Below, piece after piece: positions 36,375 to 47,100 of a stretch of 64,000 bases of DNA; positions within the stretch are counted from its first letter, which is position 1; every line of letters begins with the position of its first letter. The position numbers and the translations under genes were made by a program. The notes under the pieces were generated by a model. The model saw only the letters and a program-made list of their open reading frames with translations, was not told the origin of the DNA and ran no database searches. The stretch is from Ciona savignyi. Its lineage: Eukaryota > Chordata > Ascidiacea > Phlebobranchia > Cionidae. The stretch is taken from the NCBI GenBank assembly GCA_000149265.1, contig CH003024.1, positions 1,033,380 through 1,097,379 on the forward strand. The letters run 5' to 3'.

Positions 36375-36645
36375 TTGCTTATTACGTTATGGTGAGGTCT
36401 TATGGGTATAGTTGGCTCTATGTGTTTAATGTGTTCTGCCGTGGTGAAAGTTATGTTTTTTACCAGATTGGTCGCAAGGCCTTGCCTTTGCCGGTTGTGT
36501 TTTTGGGCCAAGTAGAGGTCATTTTTTCAAAAATTATAGGAAGGTCTCAATCTTACACAACACACTGCAAAGCTTAGATATCGAGACAGTGGGCGCAAAA
36601 TAATCTGACCATTACCTATGCGGAAACGCTTCCTAACGTAAAACT
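36375..36645 (+). mobile_element. Strongly diverged SINE
   Basis: Only GGTTGTGTTTTTGGGCCAAG, TTACACAACACACTGCAAAG and CAGTGGGCGCAAAATAATCT recall the family. Probably an old copy. Confidence 0.5.
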
Positions 36646-37141
36646 CTCCCATTTTGAAACAAAAACAACGAAAAGTTATCATATCGAACCCACATTTTAG
36701 ATATCATTACTTTTAAATTAATCTAACCAAACCACAGCTAGTCTTATTCAAGAGTGGAGGTTGGACGATTACGTCGTTGGTGTAAAGAGGATTAAAGTAA
36801 AGGGAAGTTATATTGTGCTGTTGTAAGACTTTCATTGGAGTGCGTTTGAAGTCAGTATTATGGGGAATGGGGTAAAAGGCTGCGGAGTTAGGTATGTTAG
36901 GGGTTGTTGTTTGAGGTTTAGACTTGAGTGCAAAATCCTGTTGAACAGTTTTAAGTGTTGCTGCATAATGAATTTTGAACTACAACAGAAATTAGTAAAC
37001 GAGAAATTTGGTCAACGGAAAACGTCGATATTGTGAAGACACTCAAACAACCAATTGGTTATTAAATGTCAGGAGACACTGAATGTCAATACGACACCTG
37101 GATATTATATTTCACTACATATATCATGATAATGCCAGGTG
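36646..37141. other. Intergenic, nothing supported
   Basis: Probable 3' flank of the MS4A-like gene. No clear AATAAA seen close to its stop codon. Confidence 0.35.
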
Positions 37142-39558
37142 CTATACGCCGGTGGGTTCAGCGCAGTAGACTCGGCTTGCTTTTCCGTCGACTGCTCCTT
37201 GCTGTGGCGGGAAATTTGTTTTCGCTTGGGGCATAAGAGAGGTTTCACAGTTTTGCATAACCATCCCGGACTGCATAACGACAGGTTGGTAGGCGGTTGT
37301 AGCATACTGCTGACCATCTGGACACGACAAAGTATTATTTAAAGGACGCATTGCGAATAGTTGATGTCATCATTTTACAAGAAGTACCTGGACCTTGAAC
37401 AGCAGTTTGGGGTTGCTGTGCTATGGGATAGTAAGGCATCTGGTTGTTTGACTGCTGTATGTAAACCACGTTCTGTCCCGCTGTTTGTGTCATTATCTTA
37501 AAACACATGGTAGATTAAGGGTTCGTCCGTCAGCCAACAAATGCAAAAAAACAAACAATTTCCTTGATAGTCGTTAATGTCCGAAACTTTTGCGGTTTTA
37601 TCAGAACAAAATAGAATCTTTTAACTTTAACTCATTGCAATAGTTCCGGTAAACAAGTTGCATACCGCACCTTTCTATTTTATAAATACACAAGTCAGTT
37701 AAACTTACCTCGTCCCCACAACAACCTTTTCCACAACAACCTGGACCACCAGTAAGAGCCATATAGAGAGTGCAACAATAGCAGGCGCTTACGATGCAGA
37801 TAATCAGGGCGCTAAACCCGACAAGAGCTATAAGAATTGCCAAACTAATTTGAACTGAGGTGTGTAAATTTACATATATGAACCTTACATTGGCGTCGTA
37901 ACGATTATATGGCATTCCCAGTATTTTTATGTTGTTTGTACGTTTACATAGGTTTCTGATTATAGGATAGGATATTCATGTTTATCCCCATGAAGGGAAA
38001 ACCAATTGGGTTAACACACGGGCAATTGTCAGATAACCTCGCGCCCACTGTCGGGTTACCGGCGATGTTGCAGTATGTTGTGTATAATTTACACGTTTCT
38101 TAGAACCGATTAATCCGCTGTGATCAGTCAATGTCCGCAAAGTGCCTTGCCCAAGGACACAACCGACTAGCTGGCGACCAGTTCAGAACCTGCAACCTTT
38201 TGGTTAAAAGGCTTCGCATTAAACCGCCAGTCTAACCGGTCGGACTAATATCGATCTGTTCAATAAAGAGTCGTGTGACCAAATGTTGTTTGCAACCGAT
38301 TAAGGTACTCTACATATCATACATCCAATGAAGACTACTGTAAAAATAAGTCATCCAAATACATATTCTTTTGTAACTTCCGTTAAAGCAGTCATTTAAT
38401 TTAAAACATTGCTATACCTTGCGTTACTTGGTTGCTTACATGAGGTAGTTTGACAACTATTTGTATTAACACATACCCCAGGCGTTTTCCCGAAAATATA
38501 GATGAGTATTCTATCTAAAAAAGAACGTACTTGATCAAAAATGGCAAGAAGGGACGAAGTTAAAACTTGAGAGGTTGCAAAAACGGCGGCGGTGATGGCG
38601 AAGCCCATGTGGCAGTTAATCTGGGGATGCAATATCTTAGGCGAGATCCACACATACGCTCTCACAGGGGCTCCAAAGGTGTTTAGGTCCGATGTTGGCG
38701 AAAAGGCGTACAAGTACTATCACTAAAACAGTTGTCTGGCCCAACAATCGTTGTGAGGGAATACAAACCTGGTTAAGTTTTCTCTGATAAAAAATACGGT
38801 ATTTGAAAACAAATTTATAAAAAAAATTAGAAAATTTACCAATTGGTCAAACTGTATATAGGAACATGCTTGTAAACAACTTACCACACATGGATGTTTA
38901 CGGGTACGAGATGCTACGATGCCAAGGATCCCTGCAACCAATGTCTGCAATGTCACAATTTATTACATCGACCTATAGTATTTTTATGATAATTTCTTAT
39001 TACTATTCCTAAGCGATTCGATCTTCTCTATATACTTACAAACTGCTGTATATTAATCTAGATACAATTTCTTATACAAAACGGGCAGCGGTAACTTTAT
39101 TTTTTGCCTATAAAAATTAAAAGAAATTTGTGTGTTAAATGGGTCACAATCAAAAGAAACCTTACCCAAATTCCACACCATGTTCCCTCCGCAGCACCAT
39201 TTGAATAAAATTGCATGCCGTTAAAAGAATAAATATATCCTCTTCTATTCCCCGAAATAACCACGATACTCAAAAAGATGCTTATGGCTCCAAGTACAAT
39301 TTCGGTGATCTATTAATAAAAGTGCATGTTGTCAACTATTATGCAAAATTATCTGTTTTTTAAGATTAGAGCGTTTCCTAAATAATCATCAAAAAATAAA
39401 ATTGCATTTTCTTTTAAAGCTAACTATATGTAATCGTACAGATGATGTATACTCACACTTAGGCCCAGCATGATTTTCTGGTATTTCTTCAGCTTTTCAG
39501 ATTGTACATGTACTGGAACGCTCATAATTACCGTTCCTTGATTAGCCACTGCAGCCAT
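37142..39558 (-). CDS. MS4A/CD20-like four-pass membrane protein
   Basis: Seven exons in phase: 39558-39457, 39309-39166, 38944-38885, 38620-38440, 37854-37709, 37496-37388 and 37317-37142, 918 bases, 305 aa plus TAG. Four hydrophobic segments follow MS4A topology: KIMLGLSITEIVLGAISIFL, GTWCGIWTLVAGILGIVAS, GFAITAAVFATSQVLTSSLL and ISLAILIALVGFSALIICIV. The loop between TM3 and TM4 carries Cys pairs (CVNTNSCQTTS). The cytoplasmic tail is Cys-rich (GGPGCCGKGCCGDE) and then Gln/Pro/Tyr-rich. The family forms oligomers in plasma or endosomal membranes and modulates signalling or calcium entry. Donor choice in the loop exon (GTAAGC at 38439) was made to keep phase. In the last exon another frame contains NPPAYST, so a frameshift or alternative acceptor there is possible. 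Confidence 0.8.
37962..38252 (-). mobile_element. tRNA-derived SINE, minus orientation, in MS4A-like intron
   Basis: Reverse tail ATAGGATAGGATATTCATGT, TGCCTTGCCCAAGGACACAA and head AACCGGTCGGAC. Same orientation as the host gene. Confidence 0.92.
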
Positions 39559-41948
39559 TTTATCTAATCTTAAAGATATATTTATCTGTACAAAACTAAA
39601 GGACAACCACGAGTTAACAAACCACTTTTGTTTGATAAATTAGGCTAAGGTAGGATGGTATGTTTGCTAGAGAAAATTGTTTTATGGATCTTTATATTAA
39701 ACAAAATAACCTAAAACTTAAAAGAAACTTTAACATTAATATTTTCCACCCAAAGGTCTAATTATATTCTTAAAACTTGAAATGGAAAATACTCACAGAA
39801 GTTAACCACACAGACAATCGCCAAATCCACTACCTATTGGCCATCAGAAAGATTTTTATCAAAATAGCTTTAGTCGGTGTCGAAATAGATTGCAAACGGA
39901 ACATTGACGCCTAGTCATGAGCTATATAGTTTAAAGTCGACTTTTTTCTGCGACGGTCCATAATTTCAGCTACCTGCTTTATAAACCTGACATTGGCAGA
40001 TTTAAAGGGGAAATAGCATTTGTTCATGTTTGTATTTGTGTCTGTGCTGTAAATTTTAATTGATTTATAGAGGAAGCTATTCGATTTGTATGTATTTGTA
40101 CTGCTCGAAATAGACATTTTCTCTGCAATATATATAATTGTAAGCGTTTCTAGATTTACATAGCTACAATGTACTACATTCTTTATTAAAACCTTATCAC
40201 TTGTCTTCTGTAGTAGATGGGTACCATAAAAAGAAAAGAGAAGTGGTTGTTTTAGCTATCATAAATTATGCAAAAGTCTCCTGTAGTCTTCATCGATTAT
40301 GTGTGGCAGCCCTTCCTATTAGGCCACTTGGCATTACAAAGATAGCGAGAACGGCTTATACCTTAGACTAAACCGATTCTGACAACTAACAAACCTTACA
40401 CCTACAAAAACACAAAGAAGGTCGCCTTGAACATTATCCTGATAAAATCAGTTTTTGTACATTTTGGAGCTAGAAAATAAAAACAAATTGCAAACTGTAT
40501 CGTAAAGTCATTTTGTTATGCTGTTACCAATTTCTAAGGCACAAATCGGTATAATTTAATGCGCTACAGATGTTGTTTGATACTGCCTAACTGCTAAAGA
40601 ATTTCTTTCCACTGCTATAACGCTGCCAAGAGGTCGCCGGAATGCGGACTAGAAGAGCAAAGCCGCTTATGTTCATAAGACTGAAAAAGATTCATTAAAG
40701 TGTCTAAGCAAAACCAACAACATTTAACACGAGACAATCACATGGCATAATGAGCAGTAATTAAAACGCACGTTGTCACGGTATATAGAAGCCACAATGA
40801 CACAGCGAAGCAGTTTCAAATCCCTTACTTAAACGTCTTGAAACGAATTATGAGCATCATGGGGTAACCGTCTCTAAAAATATGCCATAGATAGCACCTT
40901 GACGAATTACCCCCATTCTCAATCTGCAAAACACTCATCTAAATACTATGACTTTTGGTACAACCCAATTACCTCAAGTTCATAAATGAGCGTTAACCAT
41001 TATTCGCTAGGTTCAAAAATGTGCCATTTGGCCCTTGCCGAACTTTCTAGTTCATGTGATCTCACAATCTTTTGTCTGTCAGACATTCCACGTCTTTATC
41101 GATTGATCCTTGGGCTGGAAAATTTAACTGTTGAAATAATTCATTAATATATTTTTTATTCAAGCATAACTGTTCTGGTAGTTCCATTCAAAAACAAATT
41201 TGATGTGGAAATGGGATAGGTATTATAGAACAAATGCTATAATTGGATATATATTAAAACAAATGTGGTTATACAATATCTACATGCTTATTTTCACTAT
41301 TGTTCCAAAAGAAGTATTTGTTTAATGTTTCGATGGAAGTAGTTAAGTGTAGTGCTATACGCCCTTAGTCAAACTGTGTAAATGAAAGTTTTGTGATTAA
41401 CAAAGGGGGAACTATCGTACCTACAAATGGTCGCTATAAGAACATGTAAAAAGCTTTGCGTCAGTATTGCGTTTTGTTAGAGTTGAAGAGAGCTAAGTAA
41501 TGCAAATGTGTTGCTTGTGCTTTTACTACGTGTTTTGTTGAGAAACTGTTTTAATGTACAGAGGGGTGCTGGCTCGCAAAATTTTGGACGGTTTTAGATT
41601 GCAGACCCTAACTTAATATTTCAAAATAATGGAACATCTAAGACTTTTTGTAGTCGGACTTTAACTGAATGCCCTTTTCATGAGAAAAGTTTTTTGGGAC
41701 AGATCGGAAAAACATACGCCATATAACAATGTTAAAAAAGAACATTTACTAAATGCTAAGTCACCAATAAAATGTGCAAATAAAATGCATATTTGGTGTA
41801 CCCAAAATCATAGTGCTAAGGAAACGTAATCTGCATTTGATATGCCAGCTAATTTTATCGCATCGCTTTTTTGACTGTCACGTTACCTAATTATTGAAAA
41901 TAAAAGTACACACGCCTATTTAATGCCACTTATAGTTTTATTAAGTAC
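39559..41948. other. Intergenic region between MS4A-like and D-glutamate cyclase genes
   Basis: No exon with splice or family support. The short minus frame at 39911-40117 looks like chance. Confidence 0.45.
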
Positions 41949-41954
41949 TTTATT
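41949..41954 (-). terminator. Polyadenylation signal AATAAA (D-glutamate cyclase gene)
   Basis: AATAAA on the minus strand, 65 bp after the TGA at 42020-42022. Confidence 0.65.
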
Positions 41955-42019
41955 TAATATAAAACGACTTAAACAAAAGTAATTGATATCAATGAATAAA
42001 TCCGGCGTATGTCCAATCG

Positions 42020-43073
42020 TCATATTAACATAACATGGAGAACAATATCCAACATTTCCCTGATAACTTGCTGGTGTTCTTTATCAAATGCCATTCCATC
42101 AACCGACATCAGAGGGGCTTGACCGTCCCTCAAATCGAACTCTTTAGCAACATTCAGGATCGGTCGTTCCTAAAAGGAAGTTATTGATGTTATTGGTGAA
42201 GTATGATGTGTAGTTTACCCTCCGGAGTGAAAACACACTGGGGTTGGTGGTTGTGCCAACAATTTCGAAGGCATTGAGCGATAATCATTAAAAAAAGACT
42301 TTTAACAGTTTCAATTCAGCCCATGACACTAATGGGTACAGGAAACCTCTGCATTTTTTCTGTCGGTGAAACAATCAGTCCAGGGTGCAGTATTATGCAG
42401 TGTTTTTTTCCAAATGCTACTACTGCTTTATCACTCTGCCGAAATAAACATTCAGATTTAGTTTACCTTTTCGACAGATGGAAGAGCGTTTTCCATCATT
42501 GCAGCAACATCAACTGGGAATCCGACAGCTCTGCGTACGTAACCTTCGTGGACGGGACAGAACATTGCTATATACAAGGAGAGTGCGAGACCATAGCATC
42601 CCCAGTTAGAAACACCTGGAAGAAAGATATTGGTTTGAACAAAGCAAAAAAAGAAGAGCTGAGCAAAAAACATGGTGTTACCAACTTACCAGCGGCTATT
42701 AGATTGTTCCCAAGATCATTACCACCATTACCAATTGCAATTGTCACCATGTTAGGATGATTGGTTGATTGCATAAACGTATCATCCACAGGATCGATAT
42801 ACTGGGATAGGTCTTTGGCAAACATGGAGTAAAAATGTCCGTCTTTGGCATTGCCTAATCGTTTCGTGGCAAGAAACACGCCATAATTTGGATTGTTGTC
42901 TGCATTAAACATCTTGAATTCTATGGTGGGAACGACATTGAGGTTGTCTTTAATAATCCCAATTTTCAAGCATTTCACAATGATGTTACGGGTTGCTGCA
43001 ATGTTGTATTCATCGGCCAGAACATCCACAGTTTTGCCTAGCAACTGAAGTGCTACTGCGAGCTTGATCACAC
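42020..43073 (-). CDS. DGLUCY: D-glutamate cyclase (DUF4392) C-terminal part
   Basis: Three exons, 43073-42690, 42615-42467 and 42169-42020, join in phase (227 codons plus TGA). Landmarks of the family: VALQLLGKTVDVLADEYN, RLGNAKDGHFYSM, DPVDDTF, the Gly-rich IGNGGNDLGNNL, then GVSNWGCYGLALSLYI, CPVHEGYVRRA, ALPSVEK, and near the end APLMSVDGMAFDKEHQQVI. The vertebrate enzyme is mitochondrial and converts D-glutamate to 5-oxo-D-proline. The upstream part that should contain the ETDGP-like start of the domain is not found before the neighbouring gene's stop at 44194. The copy is therefore 5'-incomplete here: truncated, or with a small exon I missed. Confidence 0.78.
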
Positions 43074-44157
43074 CTATTAATCAAATTAGTAAAATTAAAG
43101 TTGATTTAAGTTAAACTGCATTCCGATATATTAAACAAAATTAATTATTTTGTAGTAAACGAATCCTTATGAGTCAATTGCAGCAAAGCGGTTTCCCAAT
43201 AAAGTGCTTTGATTTATTCGAGCCACGCGAGCAGCACTGAGCGGTTATTCATAACGCCAAAGGTGCACTCATTGAGGGTAACCCCCCACTTAAAGCGTCA
43301 GACGTTGCAGTGGTGACTTTCCGACGTGATTTTTAACTTAAACGCAACCGCCCGAAGTCTGAAGTCTGGATACAAAGATTTCAACCGAGTAGATTCATGA
43401 GAAAATAGAAGTCTGATCAAAGCAAAAGTCTGTTCAACGTTCTGCAGTAATCAAGTGAGCTAGAACAATAGCTTTTGAAAGACGCTCACCGCTTATGCTT
43501 ATTCGCTGTTTCCTTCGAGCACGATGACGGAAAATTCAGCGAAGATATCAAGAGCCGCAATTCGTCGTTTAGCCATGTTGCCTTAACCAGTTGGTCACTT
43601 GACACCAAACTGGAAGGCTCTGTTTGCCTATAAAAGCAAGCAAATGTTCGAGTTTAAAGACTTTGAATCATGCTTGTAGCAGCCTCCGCTTTTAGACGGG
43701 TTTTGCCAGAGTAAAAGAAGGGGCAAACAAAGGTTAAGTATTTTATTGGGTATTTACGCAAGGTACAGCAAGGAAAAGCGCTTTACACAAGGGCATAGCT
43801 TAGGTAGGTATAGGTAAAGGTATGAGAGAGCAGCTAGTCTAAGGGAAGACTAACTAAAATGCTCTCTGATATTATGAAATCTTATACAGTTTATATAAGA
43901 CACAGCGAGTATATGATATAAGACACAGCGAGGTCCTCATCCCAGGCTTCATTAAACGTGGTTTTGTTGTAAAGTTTGAAGAGATAAGATTAAGGTGTTC
44001 AGTTGCTAAAGGGTTTGGATTAAAGGGGTCCGTGTTAGACGACATTGTTAAAAGTCGAATGGATTGGGCAATTGTAAAGTCTGAAAAGATTCAACGACAT
44101 TTAAAATGAATCTCATATTTGATCAATAAATCGATTGATTGTAAAGTAGACATTTTG
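43074..44157. other. Unexplained, more GC-balanced intergenic stretch
   Basis: Should contain the 5' exon(s) of the D-glutamate cyclase gene, but no matching exon is seen. A short minus frame at about 43500-43577 starts MAKRRIAALDIFAEFSVIVL and stops soon after; not recognised. Confidence 0.35.
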
Positions 44158-44163
44158 TTTATT
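44158..44163 (-). terminator. Polyadenylation signal AATAAA (collagen/fibrinogen-like gene)
   Basis: AATAAA on the minus strand, about 30 bp after the TGA at 44194-44196. Confidence 0.75.
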
Positions 44164-44193
44164 TCTGTGCATTTGATATCAACTTCTCCAGCG

Positions 44194-47100
44194 TCATCCC
44201 CAGCATTCGAGCTTCCCCAGTGTATGCCAGCCAGCCTCGCCAGGAGCAGTCGCATCACCAAACGACATACTGGTCACCGGCAGCAAATTTTTATCGGTCA
44301 GGTAGCCCTCGTCGGACGAGGCTGATGCATTGTCGTCACAATTGCATTTGTCAGTTGAGCGAAGGCACGTTCCTGTCAAGAATATGGCAGGATTAAGAAC
44401 AAAATCTGAATATGGTCATGTTTTATCACATGAACGCACAAGGGCATTTTACCATGAGCAATCATCATATTACTTTGCGTCCGATGCCGTAAAGCTATTG
44501 CACAATGTTGTATATAAGTAAAATCTATTAATCCACTGGGTTTAGTGCCTTTTTCGAACCAACAAACTCTTGGATAAAAAGAGAAGCACTAACCCGAAAC
44601 AAGCTACTCGGCCGTACAAAGGAATCAGGTTTAAAGGATTTTGTTAAATTCCTACATAGCCTAATATTTTAAAAAACTCTTTTCGTTATTTATTTTAATA
44701 AACAGGAGTATTGCTTTAACCTGTAACCCCACAAGCGCAATATCCCTCTCGACCGTTCGCTCCTCCCCAGTTCGTTTGCTTAGCGCCACCTCGTGTATAC
44801 CATGATGCAAACCCATCTAATATGGAGCCGATACAGCGATACTGAAAAAACATTAATAGTTAATTCACTTGGTTCAGGCGATGTCTACAACCCTTCCAAC
44901 GGTTGAAAATCGACGCAACAAAACATTAAGCTGTATTACCGGAAAACCTATGTAAGTTAAGTGCCTTATACAGGAACACATATAGACAGCCTGTTAAGTA
45001 AATTAAACTGACTGAACTCAAATGGCCAAGCTCGATATAGCAAGTCACCAGGAATCAGCTCAAGACCGACCGATTAGCTTGGTAGGTTTCTGGGTCGTCT
45101 TTCAGGCGCGAAACTGGTCGATAGCTAGTCGGTTATGTCCTTCAGCAAAATAAATACCGGATATTGCCTGAAGTGGAATGATTGGTTTTACCAAATTAAA
45201 GAAACGTCTCAATCGTACACAACACACTGCAATAGCTCTGGTAGCCCGATGGTGGGCGCGAGGTGATCTGACGATTGCTCGTGTGTAAACTTCCTTGGTT
45301 TTCCCATTCACGGGGATAAACATGAGTATTGAATGCAGAATTATTACAACGATTGTCGATTCATATTTATCCCCGTGTGTTTGTATTCTTGATCCTTACT
45401 TTAATAAACTGTCGACAATGTTGAGAGACCGACTCGAGCGCAGAGGCTTGAATCATTGTGGCGGAATAATGGACATTACGTATGTAACAATAGGCTGCTT
45501 CGCATGACGTCACTTGTATCTCACCTTCGCTATCATGTCCGATTTGAGTAATTTCTAAAAAATGGAACAATTTGTCACCCTGATGGTTACATAAAGTACA
45601 CTATATATTTTGTGAACGGTTTACCAGTTTTAAAATCTAGTTTGAACTAGTTATGGGTCACGTTTGAAAAAAATGGGACACATCTTGTTTTTGTCCGTTT
45701 TTTTGTTTCTTTTTCTTTTTTTTCTTTGTCAAACGCTTGAAAGTCATGGCATGTTGCCCCGACATCTACTTGGTCATTTGTTGGACAACATGGTCTAGAT
45801 ATCCAGAAACTAAAATTTTGGGTGATACAACTAGGGGAATTCCCCTGCGACGTTAAAAACCAAAACGGTATTTTTTTCTACAAATTTATCTCTTTTGGGC
45901 ATTACGCTTAAACGAATGCTCCAATTTTAATTAGATTTGGTGGAATGTAAGTGCATTACATAGTAATTCAACAAATAAAAAAACAAAAAAAAATATCTAG
46001 GAAAATACATGGTCTAGATATGCATAAACCAAAATTTTGGGTGAGAAATCCAGAGAAATTCCCCTTGGACATTACAAACCAAAACGGTATTTTTTTCTAA
46101 AAAATAGCACTTTTGCGCATAGCGATTGAACGGCTGCTTCAATTTAAATCACATTTAGTAACAAGTGAGTGCATTAGAAACCGATTTAACGCTTAAAAGA
46201 AATAAAAAGTTATATAGGGAAATACCTCAAAAATAAGATTTTGTTCTTAAATCACTATTGTGACAAGCATGCCATGTCGCCCCGATATCTACCAAAGGGA
46301 GTAATGGAATTGCAAAAAAATTAAAATTTGTTAGACAACATAGTCTAGATATGCAAAAATAAAATTTTGGGTGATAAATCTAATAAAATTCCCCTAAGTC
46401 GTTCAAACCCAAAACAGTATTTTTTCAAAAAAATTGCTTTTGTGGACATAGCGCTTGAACGGCTGCTAAAATTTTGATCAAATTTGGTAAAATGCTGGAC
46501 CGTTAGCCACTGTGTGCCAATTAAAAAAAAGAAAACATTTACTTATGGTGATTCCCCTAAAAACGAAGATAAACTACATACTCGGTTAATAAAATACAAT
46601 TTGTGGTTAGGGACCCTGTAGCATGAATATATGGCATAAAAATGTGTTTTACAAATAGTGGTGGTTAAACACGTGGTTTACACTCTCTAGTTTATTCAAA
46701 TAAATTTGCTACGGTTAACAATTTTTGTGTATTTACTTTGAAAGACCAAGCGCGCAACTTTTTCATGTATTTTACTATAAGATCTTTAAACAATGTACAA
46801 GATATGCGACACACAATTATATTTCCAGTGTGAAAATTTACTAAAAAGAATATTACATGAAATTCTCCGATATACGTGTTTCCAGAGTTGGTTTAATTCA
46901 GCTTTTTTGGTGTGTTTAAGTAAACAAGTATTGATTTATTTAATAATATCGCCGGTTCTATATCAAACTTACTTTGTCTACACGGGTGTGGTAGATCTTA
47001 AGGGTTTAAGTAGCGGGCTTGATTTATGTGTAATGATATTTGGACCAATGAAATCTACACGTTGCCCTAACTGAGTTGATAAAACTCCATCGCTGGTTCT

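Noticed and set aside
42323..42760. 145-codon plus-strand frame
   Set aside because: It is the shadow of the D-glutamate cyclase exon 42467-42615 and its flanks, which have family motifs and splice sites on the minus strand.
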